From: Homalodisca vitripennis | Taxonomy: Eukaryota > Arthropoda > Insecta > Hemiptera > Cicadellidae | Reading direction: 5' to 3' | NCBI RefSeq assembly: GCF_021130785.1 | Contig: NW_025778869.1 | Span: 37,526 to 101,525 of the forward strand | Length of the DNA stretch: 64,000 bases | Shown: positions 1-12,539 of the stretch, one piece after another | Numbering within the stretch: position 1 is the stretch's first letter | Layout: each line of letters starts with the position of its first letter | Notes under the pieces: generated by a model | Databases searched by the model: none | The model's input: only the letters and a program-made list of their open reading frames with translations | What the model was told of the DNA's origin: nothing | Program-made: the position numbers and the translations under genes

Positions 1-1474
1 GTCAATTTAAGCAATGGTGCATTTTTAGATTATGAATATATACAGAGATACGGAGTGAACAGGTTAATATTATGAATTGAAAGTGACTTTAAAGATAAAT
101 TTCAAAATGACTGGAAAAGCGAGCTCAAACACTCTTTGAGTGTCCTAGAAAGCGACTAACTAATTATTCTTTACTTATCACAGTACAATTGATATAAAAT
201 GAGAATATTCAACCTCTAATGTAAGTTTAAAGTATTTAGAATATATTGCATTTCAATAGTATCTGTCTGGTCATAACGAGCAACTTGCCTTCATCACTGC
301 ATTATTACTAATTGGATAACGTATTCAAGTTCATAAAGAGTACTTTTGTATACAGAACAAATTATAAGGACTTTGAATAAAACTGTTTAGTTTTATATTT
401 TGTCGGTACAAAGATGAAAGTGTAACATCCGCATACAAAAAAGGAACGATGCAATCTGGGTGGCTTTTGATAGCTCGTTCGGAACTGGTAGTAAACCACA
501 CAAGCCGCGTTTGATGTCACATTCTGTTTTCTGTACGCTGGGGTAGACAGTTTAACAATTTCTATTAAAAGTAGTAAGTTATTATAGGTGGTAGTGATTT
601 TTTACAAATAAAACATTTTTTTTACAATTAGAACTATTTTCTGTACAATTACCAATGCTCCTGTGTCTCTGTTTATTTCTTATATTATTGGTTTTCAATA
701 ATGTAATTTAAATTGATATGTTACATTTGTGTAAAATCAATTATATCTCTTGTATGTTTTTAGTAATTTTGGTCATTACTTCTCCTAACTATTTAGTGAC
801 TAATGCGTAGGAAAATATCGTGTTTAAAACTAAAGTAGGCCCAGGGAAGCATTAGAATATATCCTTCCCTTTTCGATAAGATTATTTGTAATTTTAATGT
901 TGACCAACGTGGTAATTGAGCTGATGTAAGCAGAAATGGTAAAATTCAGTGCTTTTATTTTTCTGCATAATTTAAAGGAGAACTAAAGTTAGGCCTACTT
1001 TAACCAACTCTTCATAACGTAACGTAAAGATCCATATACATATATGTAAGTGCGATTGGAATTCTGGATTATGTAAAGACATATGAAAATATGTAATATT
1101 AAAAAAAAGAGTTCTGAAAACGTGGTAGACAATGATTAGTTTAATTTTTATCACTTGGTAAATTTTATGTCATAAGAGTTATAAAGTAGTGATTTTTGTA
1201 ACAATAAGACAACAGTAAATTTTACACCACTAAAAATAAACCAAAAAAGGAGAACAACCAATAGCAGTCACAAAATATGCAACTCTCATACCTTCCCTTT
1301 TTAATATAAAATTCAACCTTCAAAAAGTTCTACAAAGATAAGTATGGATTTAATAAGCCAGAGCGTTCAGGACATAGGGCTGTGGTATCGGTACTTTCGG
1401 CTATGGGGTTAAGAGGCACGGCCTACTCAGGCAGTAGTTCTGGTGATGTTATGGAGAGTTCACTTGAAGAAAAC
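1..1474. other. AT-rich intergenic DNA, nothing recognised
   Basis: Every reading frame is short and has no recognisable motif. I see no RNA gene or repeat structure here. Confidence 0.5.
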
Positions 1475-1477
1475 GCA

Positions 1478-1665
1478 GTCAGAAGTAGCGATCTTAGAGT
1501 GGTCTAAGGTGTCGGACTTAGGATCTGAGGTAAAGAACTAGTTCAAATCATATCTGTGACCGTTGCACATTTTATCAGTACCGTCGACCTTGAACTGTGT
1601 CGCCTCTCCTAAGGAGGAGAGTGGACCATAAGGGCAGACATTATGAAGCTAAAAAAAACATATGG
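1478..1665 (+). repeat. tRNA-derived SINE-like unit
   Basis: The segment begins with a tRNA-like head: an A-box-like stretch (TGGTCTAAGG, about 1501-1510) and, some 40 bases on, a B-box-like stretch (GTTCAAATC, near 1542). A roughly 100-base unrelated body and a short A run near 1652 follow. This head-body-A-tail order is typical of tRNA-derived SINEs. It is not a working tRNA gene because no complete cloverleaf can be formed around the boxes. Other copies in the genome would confirm it. Confidence 0.5.
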
Positions 1666-2974
1666 GTCTCGGAATAAGTAGAGAGATAAAGACAACTCTA
1701 AAAAGCTTTGATACAGAGTATTATAGTATGAACTTTTAATCTAAAACCACAGAACAAAAGTTCTGTCTGGCACCTCTTTATCACATTGTTGAAATCTCTT
1801 ATTTTAATATTCAAATAATTGTGTGAAGTTGATCATAATTTCACCTTAAATAGTTATATATTTCATGTATTCATTTATATTAAATTGAAAATTGAAATAA
1901 TAAACCTTGTTGTCCTAGTATTAAGTTCGAGTGTCATAGAAATGTTTGAAGATTCGTTGAATAAATGAGCAGATGGGGAGGAAGGAGAGGCAGACAAACC
2001 TGCAAACAGATATTGAACCTCATCATCAACTCTCTAGAGTAGACCTCAATATTCGTGTCATAGGAAATCAATAGTCTCTTAATAACATGTCAAAGGTATT
2101 AATTTATACATAACAATGATTATTAAAACATTAAGCATTCTATCAAAATATCAAAGAAATCACCAAAAAAATATAGATTCTAATAGTAAATATGTATTTG
2201 TCGAATGTAACAATGTGGAGAATTTGTTATTTAAATTAGACAAAACTAAAAATATACTTTAATCGAAACGTAAATCTTCTTTATTATGTAGCTATTTGGA
2301 AAAATTAAACCTCATCTAACACCACTAAAAATTCTCAATATATTTGTAGGGAATTGTTTTAATATTTAGTTTATCGGTTAAGAATGAATTGTATTTTTAA
2401 AAATGATTATTCAATTAATTTTGTTGGATCATATGGTTTTTTTAACTGGAACCAATTTGAATATTTAAAAAACACCTTAAAGTTTATTTTTATTATACCG
2501 ATACTACATTTATATCGACAAAAGACCTTCCGATATTGCATCGAATAACATGCACTGAAAAGTTAGAAAATGTTGTATTATAATAAAACATTTAGGATTA
2601 TAATCCTAAAATGTTGTTAAAATTAAAAACATTTAACAAATATGAATAAAAAGACTGCAGGCTAAGCTGTTAAGCAAGGTTTATATCAAAAAGATCTTAA
2701 CAATTTACACACGGTAACCAACTAAGTAAATGTGCATTACTTTACCAAAATTTTTCAACTTAGTTTGATTACAAAATAAGATTCCTTCGGGCAATTCAAA
2801 AAAATGTATTTTAAAACGTAAAAAAGGAGAATTGATATTGTGAACTATATCATCATGATATTTTCTTTTCCTTCATTATTGTTTAAATTATTGCGTCAGT
2901 ACATGTTTCAAGCCTATAAATTAATATGGAAACCCCGTATCAGCACAGCAAAAGTGAAAAATGTAAACACTGCG
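1666..2974. other. AT-rich intergenic DNA, nothing recognised
   Basis: Only short frames without recognisable domains are present, and no repeat structure was seen by eye. Confidence 0.45.
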
Positions 2975-3275
2975 TTGATCGTCTCACCTTATTATGCTGC
3001 TTGAGAAGTCTTCTATAAATTACAAAGAAATATCGTCTTCTGTCTTACTGTAATGTCTTTCCCTCTAACTGCAAGGATAAATCCGTCTTACTTTAATTCT
3101 GCCAGTGATATCCACCAACTACATTGTGCTGTAAAGTTTCAATTTAAGACATTCGCTTGAACGTCTCATATTACTTGAGAAATTCTCTATAAATTACAAA
3201 GGCACATTGTCTCCTGTCTCTATATAGTCTCTTTTTGACTGTGGGGATGAGTCTTTACCCCTGAATTTTAATAAA
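2975..3275. repeat. Degenerate tandem duplication, about 174-bp unit
   Basis: A block near 3000-3110 is repeated about 174 bases later, near 3174-3270. Shared stretches include a run around CTATAAATTACAAAG and the following TGTCT/CTGT-rich text. The copies have diverged by substitutions and small gaps, so the duplication is old. Confidence 0.6.
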
Positions 3276-4760
3276 TTTGTTTACCAAATTAGATTTTAAA
3301 AAGGATGTGTAGTAATAAAACGAAAAAATTTATTCCGACGACAGTCATTTCTATTTTCTGTATAGCAAGTTATAATACAATTAAAATATGAATAATAATA
3401 ATATTACACGGCGTTATAACTCAGAATGGTCAAGAGGAGGAAAGAAAACCAAGTCATGTTATGAAATTGGCATCAATATATTTTACAGAATTTGGCACCC
3501 AGTTATTTTATTTTAGGCATTTGAGGTTTTTTTTAATTTGTTGTAACACTTACAGATGTTGAAAATTATTTAAAAAAATCTTCTCTTCTTTTCTCTTAAT
3601 ACTATAGCATGTTTTGTATTTCAGCCATTTGTAAAGGAAGCCATCTTATTTTAATCTTTTTCATTCGTAAATATATGAAAGAAATGTTATTTTATAAATA
3701 AACCTATAATGCCCGTGAAAGTTTATCAGTTTACTCTTTATTATTGAATTAGTAATAAATTATATCCTCTTCTCTATAGCTCTTTAATATTAGCTAAGTA
3801 TGGCGGGTCTGGATAATCCCACTTACTGCATACTAATATCAATCGCTGCGACTGAAATTGTTAAAATGATAAATATTTCTCACAATTCTCTGGCTACTTT
3901 TTCTGTACAGGTGTCACAACCATTCATGATCAACATAGTTCTTATGCAGTTAAAGTAGAGGTGAAACTTCATCCCGTATTTAATCGTTAGGCAGGCACGA
4001 AGAATGTGAAAAATATGTGTTGTAATAATATTTTTAAAAAAATAAATAAATCTATAGATATTGCATATGCTTTTAACATTCCATAAAATATGTTAATTTA
4101 AAACGTTTGGTTTTAAAGTGTACTGCAAATGATTTCACACTACCCATCCCCATCACAAAAATCATCCTCATTTATGCCATTATGCCATTTATTTTCTTAC
4201 TATTGTGTCTATTACTTTTCTACTGAATTAATGGCAAAAACATATAATTACAAAGTTGACTTCGAAGATTTTTCATGTTCTAAATAAAGATAGTTTAGGA
4301 ATTATTATGTTTACTAAACTATATAGCTTGTCCTACTGTATTTCCATAAGTGCGCGTGTTTTAGCTTCGAAACAAATTAGGTTTATACTTTTTCAACAAA
4401 TTCTACGAAGTAGCCTACATTCTTGTCTAAGAATAAATAATAAATTAGTTTTCCGACTGGGAAAATTAAACTATGTAATTACAATTTTTTGGTAGGGTGG
4501 TTATTCACTCGCAAAATTGTATTTAACATTTTCACCATGTACTCAGGTCATATCCAGTTTATAGTGTTTTATAGTAAAGTATGTAAGCATTAAGAGTCAG
4601 ATTGCTTCACGGTCAGAGGCCGGTCAGAACCGAAGCTTATGTGATTTAGATGTTTTAAGGAAGACGCTGTATATATGAACGACATTGTACAGACTAGGAC
4701 TAAAATTTTTTTATGTATTAGAACTAGATATATATGCTTTTAATGTGTATGACTGGTATT

Positions 4761-4762
<2 letters not shown>
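3276..4762. other. AT-rich intergenic DNA, nothing recognised
   Basis: The longest frame (4256-4495, plus) encodes 79 residues with no known motif and no coding context. Nothing else is evident. Confidence 0.45.
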
Positions 4763-4845
<83 letters not shown>

Positions 4846-4886
4846 ATTATATATATATATTTTTTTGTATATATATATATATATGT

Positions 4887-4890
<4 letters not shown>
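4763..4890. repeat. (TA)n(TG)n microsatellite
   Basis: A TA tract (about 4763-4808) runs into a TG tract (about 4809-4843) and then into more TA. The Tyr-Ile and Cys-Val reading frames that cross it are artefacts of dinucleotide repetition. Confidence 0.95.
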
Positions 4891-5508
<618 letters not shown>

Positions 5509-5520
5509 AAAATAATATTA

Positions 5521-6366
5521 TCTATACTATTATACAACAATCTATTGGTGGTTATATGTATGTTTGTGTATGCGTGATACTCAGTCATGTGAAAATCCTT
5601 GAACCGATTGTATTGAAATTTTATTTGGACATTCTTACGATCCCTGGTTAAACATTTAACCCTGGACTATTCGTATTTCGAAACCCCAGGCGAGTTATGC
5701 CCTACTGGTCATGAAATCTTTCTCAACACTCTATTATACATGATATCTATGGACTTGACCTTACAAGCAGATAGTAACTATGTTTTAATCAACTGCAAAA
5801 ATCGAGAAATTAGTTTTAATATATATTAAGTTGTACTTACTTATATGTAGACACAAACAAGTTATATTATGTGTTCGTTATTATTCATCTGTCAAAGGCA
5901 GTTGCATTTTAAAAATGTCATGTTACTTAAAGACGCTTTTCTTTGTCTGAGTTGGTTAAGATTGTGATTTTAATGAACTACAATAAAATGCCATAATTTA
6001 TTACATGATACGTGTTTTAACCAAAAAAGCTAAGGATTTCAACTTTAGTCTCTCTTTAGACTCAAAGTTTCTCTACAAAAGCCTAAAATCGTTTAGTTTT
6101 ACTGAAACCGATGGAGCTACTTACTCCAAAGAATATAGTGAAGAGGAATTCCAAAAATGTCAGAGATAATGATTAAAACAGTTATACTTTCCGACTTCAG
6201 GGTCCATCTTTACACTTAAATCTAAAATTTACCAAGAGATTTCAATTTCTTTTCTATGACTATCACTTATCTCGGGATTGTTTGGAATGGAATATAAAAA
6301 CAATATACTCTTGGTGTCCCTCTTACCCAAAATGAAACTCCGTGCGAAGCCGCATGTAACTTCTTG
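5521..6366 (+). mobile_element. Non-autonomous Helitron-like unit
   Basis: The unit starts with TCTATACTATTAT directly after an A. Near its 5' side it carries the text AACCGATTGTATTGAAATTT, a kind of sequence common in insect Helitron-type repeats. It ends with a 6-bp stem and 4-base loop (CGTGCG at 6341-6346, CGCATG at 6351-6356), then 10 bases ending CTTG at 6366 before a T. Helitrons start TC, end CTRR with a hairpin just upstream, and insert between A and T. All of this fits except the third base of the terminal tetranucleotide. No Rep/helicase coding is present. Confidence 0.5.
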
Positions 6367-7970
6367 TTTTTTATATTACAGAAACATTAATGCAGCTTGA
6401 TAAGATATGCTTCTATAAAAGCTTCTATATAAAGTGCTTAATAGTCACTGCTTAAGCTATACAAATTCATCAATTTGATTTCCTTTAATAATGTGGTAAA
6501 TAATCCTATTCTCATATTGATTCATAAGGTTATCAAGTCATATGATTCGTAGATACTGACAAGTTAGGAGAAATATAAAGTAAAGTACTGCTAGAAACAC
6601 TTTACGGGTGTAAATGATTTATGATCAAATTGTGTTATGTTCGAAGGTTATTCGAAAATACTTTTATGATATATGGAAAACTCTAACACGTAACCGATTC
6701 CTCGTCTAGTTTATTCTGTTGGAAATCAAGACGTAAGTGCAAAAAGAAGAATAAAATAAAACTTAAAAAGTCAATAAAACCGTTGGAAATGTATAGGTGT
6801 TAGGTAATAAATTTGTTATACTCTGTTCGCAGTTTTTTATTTTACTTGAATAGTTAGCTCACAATTATGCTCTATATTAATGTTCAAAGCTGCATGGATA
6901 ATGAGTATGTTTCAAAAGAAAAATTGTTTTCACTCAATAGAAATTAATTAGGGAATCACTATTTTTGCCATGTCCAAAACTTGTTGTCCCAATAGTTGCC
7001 GTAAAAAGCCAATTTTATTCTGGTAGCAAACCTCCAAAAGTATCAAAACGATGTGCAATGAGCATAATTATTAATAAAAACTAAGCATTTTAGAATATTT
7101 CCCCAGTATTTAACGTATATTTATTGAATACAATTCAATATCAGTAAGTATAATAAACATAACTACTTTTCCCTCTTGAAATAATTAGCCACTAGTAATC
7201 TTCAATGGCCGCTATGACCAACGAGACTAGTTTCAGAAGCAATAACATAAGTTTAACAGTGGGGATATAATTTATCTACAGTAAGTTTAATAATATAAAT
7301 AAAACGTTTATTCTATTTTCCTCCTTCTCCGATATTTTCATGCTAATGACATTGTATTTTCCTCATTCTAACAGAACGGTCGAAATTTGCCATCGTTAAA
7401 TGTTATAACAAAGTAATACGTTAGCGGATTGAGAAGTTATCAAAAACCTGTTCTTTTGTTGAATTAGGATTAGAAGATTAGCAAACCCGTCATTGTAGTT
7501 AGACTCTAAAGGTCTGTTTCGCTTGCTTCCGGAGGAGTGATGTGATTGTGAGGATGCATAGGACTGCAGGTAAGGGCCGCATGGGCCAGTCGAGATCCCA
7601 TGAGGAGGTATAGAGGGCTCTAAATTTTAGTCGATTCTCTTTCGAAGAAGGAAAGGCTAGCTCTGCTTCAGTCTTTCTAGTAAAGAGAGTAGGGGAAGGT
7701 ATTTCTTCATGCCCAGGCAAGCAACAGCCTCAATAAGTTTCGTCCACTACAAGAGTCCTTTCCGCAATATAAGCGAACTGGTGATCTACACTAACATCTC
7801 GACACTTGTGGTTAGTTATGTTCCACTTCTGGGACGTTACAATATTTGTCCAAATGTGACACAGCGGATTTTGCTGCACCATGTGTAAGTTATGTTGGAA
7901 GGTATAAACGAGTCATAAGTAAACTCTCCTGTTTTTATCATAAAACCTTAAGTTATAAATATATAGATAA
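6367..7970. other. Intergenic DNA with a GC-richer block at 7.5-7.73 kb
   Basis: Most of it is AT-rich and featureless. A GC-richer block at about 7500-7730 contains a 73-codon minus-strand frame with no motif I recognise. It could be a host exon, but I see no supporting splice or homology evidence. Confidence 0.35.
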
Positions 7971-8384
7971 TGAGTTTATTCATGGTATCCGAGTTTCAAA
8001 TATTACTAACAACCATCGCAGGAGCACTGCTGTAACCTTCACTTTACAATAGAGCCAATTAGCATGTTTATTTGAAGGATCTTAACGAAATACCTGACAC
8101 TGTATTGAGTTTATTTGAGTATCCGAGATTCATTTATTGCTAAAAAACCATCGCATGAGCGTTTCTGTAAACTTCATTTTACAATAGAGCCAATTAGCAT
8201 GTTTATTTGAAGAATCTAAACGAAATACCTGACACTGTATTGAGTTTATTTGAGTATACGAGATTCATTTATTGCTAAAAATCATTGCAGAAGCATTGCT
8301 GCAAACTTCATTTCTCAATTGAGCCAATTAAAATTTTCAATTTAAAAATCTATATGAAATACCTGACTCTGTAATGAGTTTATT
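7971..8384. repeat. Tandem array, three 135-bp units
   Basis: The marker TGAGTTTATT begins at 7971, 8106, 8241 and 8375, giving periods of 135, 135 and 134 bases. Unit 2 is very similar to unit 1; unit 3 is more diverged. This is a small satellite-type array without coding content. Confidence 0.9.
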
Positions 8385-9423
8385 TCACTCGCTCCCCGTG
8401 ACGCTTGACTTGACATTAAAATGCATGAAACATAAGTCAGCGATCCAATATAAGTGGATTACGGGCACAGCAGCTGCACCTGACCTTTTGTTATATAAAT
8501 TATGTATAGTCGACCTAAAATTATTTTAGATATTATGTAAAGTTTAATCTATATTAGTTTAATCATATTTTGTAACATGTAAGATAAATTACATCTCTAT
8601 AATTATTATGATTTCAACTTTGACACTAGTTTTTGTAATTTTTAACACTAATAAGAATATGATTAGTAGCTAATTGTATTTCAGTTTTAAAAATTATCTT
8701 AAATATAACGGAAAATTTGACAAAATTCTACGTTTTGGGTTTAGCACAAGATGCACTACAAAACATTGAGAATTAATTTAATTTGAATTTGATCGAGATT
8801 TGAGTTAAGAATAAAATAAGAACTTAAATATTAATATCCATGCAAAATGAATTTAATCAATGTTTTATAACTGTAAAAGGCTGGTTAGTTACTCAATTAC
8901 ATATAGAAATACTGACCTACCAAAGGTAAAATAATGAATATAATCACAGATCGTGGACTAGCTAAAGTACTAAATGCATTTCAACAATGCTGGGCTAGAT
9001 ATGTACTAAATATTATAAAGCAAAATTTTGCTATAGCTGTAGTAGACGTGTTAGATGTAAATGCTGCTTTAGGTAAGAACTCTACGTTGTACAGTAATAA
9101 TGGGCTAAATAATATACACAACTGAAGATTAAATATCACACATCTTGCCCATGTACACAGTGTTAACATTCAAAGCACCACAAGAATATTCAAATAAACA
9201 ATATTTACACTTACTCTAGAATAACATAAACGCCTGGGGTTTGATGTGTTGCTTATTATTTTATTCAGGTTGTGTTTTTAACATTTGCCTATTGATATAT
9301 TTGATGAGGTTGTAAACAGTAACATGTTTGTAAGATGAAAGTTTATTAAAACATCACGATTCAATCAGTAAACAAGTTTGATTTATTTCAAAGAACACTC
9401 ACCAATATTCACTTTTATTTTTG
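8385..9423. other. AT-rich intergenic DNA, nothing recognised
   Basis: A 63-codon plus-strand frame at 8934-9125 has no recognisable domain. No other structure is evident. Confidence 0.4.
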
Positions 9424-10195
9424 ACGTGACAACGTCTTAAATTAGGTTTGCGGCTCGGAGTCGCTCAAGAAAAAGTGTAACGCCCGGTAACGTTACGATG
9501 CCCGTCCAGTGGGTCCGCCGCACGGGATCCGCACGGGATAAAGCAGATAACTGTGGGTCCGCCGCACGGGATAAAGCAGATAACTATGTTTATTCGTGAA
9601 AATGTGGAGTGCTTAGATTCGTCATTTACAACAACTACAACAATAAAGGTAAATAATTGTACACTGATATTTCATTATCGTAAACTATGATTGATTGATT
9701 AATTGTTAGATTGACACAAAAGTTGAGAAACTGAGTTTATAGGTTATGTCATACTATTGACAAATGTTGATAGTGTTAAGTAAATTATTAGTTTAAATCA
9801 CTCTGCAATCAATCGTAATTCAGTCGATTGAGAAGAAACAGCGCGTATTGCTAGTCAAACATTTAAAATAACAAATTATAACTTCTAACCTGTCATAACA
9901 GTGCGTCCAAACAAACGAACTAAACCGACCAATCACCACGCGCGGAGTTAGAATTTAACTGTGTTTAGCAAGAATTTCAAATTCCAATTTTAGTAAATGT
10001 TTTATTCAACTTTACCATTTACAATAACAAATTTTAATTAATTTCAAATTATGTACAATGTTTTAGTAAATAAAATATATTTCTATAGTTAAACTTTGTG
10101 CAATTCTTATTTTCATTCAATTCCTTGTTCCTATTGTGCAATTTAATAATATTCATATCAATAAATATTCTACCGAGAAAAAGACGTTGTCACGT
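9424..10195. mobile_element. MITE-like unit with 15-bp inverted ends
   Basis: ACGTGACAACGTCTT at 9424-9438 is matched perfectly in inverted orientation at 10181-10195. Between them is a GC-rich left part (about 9450-9590) with a partial duplication: GGGTCCGCCGCACGGGAT occurs twice, about 46 bases apart. An AT-rich remainder without coding capacity follows. This looks like a 772-base non-autonomous DNA transposon. The superfamily is unknown and I see no convincing target-site duplication. Confidence 0.6.
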
Positions 10196-11813
10196 AAAAT
10201 CTTCGCCGACTTTACAGGCAACCATAATTTTTTTAAAGATTACATGACATGTGACACATGTATACACCACAGTGTTTGCAAGCCAGTTAACTATGAAAAC
10301 ACAGTTTAAAGTATCATATGATTTACTGTGTTGGTTTGGCAATTCCATTTTCTGTAATATCTAAGTGATATTTCATAGTCATTTATATTTGAAGTCAAAC
10401 AATTAATATGTAATATAAACTTTTTTATTTATTCCTAGTTCATTTTCATTTTATATAATAAGTTAAATATTTATATCATTTTAAGGTGCAACTAAAATGC
10501 CCAATTATATTATTGTTCGTTTTCCATCTTAAAACTTAAACTTGTCGGTTTAGTAATAACATTTAAAACAAAATTTCATGTCTACATAGAAGTTTATTTC
10601 GAAATATAATGCTAAATTATACATTTACATTATATTTTCATTGTGCTGAGTGACTTAGCAGTGTAAAAAATTCTACATAACCTGTCACCAAAAGATGATG
10701 TTGGAGTGGTTGTACCGCAAGTGCTAATTTATCATATGTTAAAATGTCATTTGATAGTTACCTGTGTGTTAAAAGTGTATTTATTCTCAGATTTTTTCTG
10801 TGGCCATTGTTGTTACCTATCAGGATAATGTGAAAATTATCAATATAAATTGATTGAAAATATTATATAATCGTTATTCATTTAAAATATACCTATTACG
10901 TGCTTTGAAATACTTTCAAATGTAAGCTCAATGAGGAAATGAGTATTCGTTGAATTTGAGCAATATATTTTATGGCCATGATATACACATAAAAAGTCTT
11001 AACAGTATAGTAATAGGAACTAACATATTACAAAATCAATAAACCTTATATTTAATTCTAAATGCAAACTCAATCATGCATACTCACGAAATAGGTGATT
11101 TCATATGATAATACGGTTTATAGTAAACATGATTTCTTTCATATAACAGCAATATTAAAAATGTTATTCTGGGCATACAACAGCGAGTGCAATTTTTATA
11201 ACAAGAAAACGTGTCACTGAGGTAAACAGAAGGGCTCTGGACATATTTAGACTGCAGAGTTAATATTACCCTCATTTTCGTCGCGTGGATAACGGAACAA
11301 GTTTGGGGGATTTGCGATGTAGGTTACTGAGCATACGTAGCCTGCATATCTTATACAGAGCACAAGAAACCTTACGTATTCTCTCATTTACTAACCAAAT
11401 GGAATCATCGAATCTTGTTTCTTACATAGAAATAGCAATAGTAAGAAGCAATAGTAAGGTTTTAATGCAGCAATAGAAACAAATTGAAAAAACCGAGAAA
11501 CAGCGGTGATTTTCTAGGTAAAAAACGCAAAATGTTTAATCTGGTTACAAACATTACGAATTTAATAATATCTTTGTCAGTAAAGCATATGTCTTGCTTT
11601 TGTGTATTTATTATGGCTCAATATTCAGTAAAAATGAGATTTGGTCTAATACCTAACATGCAGATCTCTTCGTTGACTAATTTTTATAGTTGATGCACAA
11701 AATACTGCAAAATGTAATAAAAGTTATTTCCTTTTAAGTTTAGGAGTAGAATGGATTTGTAATAGTACCAACTAAAAAAAATTAAATAATTCACTAATAT
11801 TGTATCCAAGAAA
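10196..11813. other. AT-rich intergenic DNA, nothing recognised
   Basis: Small frames at 11285-11476 and 11484-11693 (63 and 69 codons, plus) have no motifs. No RNA gene or repeat was seen. Confidence 0.4.
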
Positions 11814-11860
11814 ATTGTTGTATTGTAATTGAAATAGTATTTCAATTACAATACAACAAT
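11814..11860. repeat. Perfect 22-bp-arm palindrome, 3-base loop
   Basis: Bases 11814-11835 are the exact reverse complement of 11839-11860, with AGT between them. The flanks do not extend the pairing. It may be a fold-back remnant; no terminator or gene context explains it. Confidence 0.85.
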
Positions 11861-12362
11861 TATGCATATTATGCAACTCCAAATATTATTAAAAAATTAG
11901 TTAATGATCTACCCCTGCAAAAATAACTAAATAAGTACATATAAACCCTGGCTTTATCTCAAGCAGTTTAGTTTTTGTTGGAAATATAACAATTTTAAGA
12001 ATTTAAAGAATTTTTGATGCAATTCATTGTAATAGGATAAAAAAAGAAATATATTTATTTCCAGCCATAAGCAACACATTGAACATCCATAGTAACTATG
12101 TATAGAAATGAGATCCTCGCATGGGTCGTAACCTGTGCGCGAGAATCGAGTCCAATCAGTCCACATTCAGTAACTAAGTGATACATAAAAAATTAGCAGC
12201 AATTTTACGCATTCTATGTTTTAAAGTGGAAAATAACAGAAGCAATATATGTGGCCGCACAGACTGTGGCTCTAACTATAGCAAGGTACAAATATGAATT
12301 AAAACTGTAAACCATATGGGGCAAAATCGTTTGCCCTGCGTAACTCATTTCCAAATAGCAAA
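11861..12362. other. Short intergenic stretch, nothing recognised
   Basis: A 70-codon minus-strand frame at 11954-12166 has no known motif. The segment abuts the 3' end of the retrotransposon. Confidence 0.4.
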
Positions 12363-12539
12363 CATATTCATAATATTCATAATCTCTTTATTGCGTGTTT
12401 GACAATATGTAACATTGTATTGCAATAGTCAAATGCATCATAAAATATATCCTAACTACACATTCACTCACAGTCATACTTACATCTCAGCATTCTCACG
12501 ACACACTCACACAGACTTCGGATCCATGATTTTCAATCA

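Noticed and set aside
1478..1560. tRNA gene
   Set aside because: No acceptor stem is formed, and the sequence runs into a SINE-like body with an A-rich tail.
7499..7720. Host exon (73-residue minus-strand frame)
   Set aside because: GC is raised but no domain, splice context or homology can be read; left as an unassigned block.
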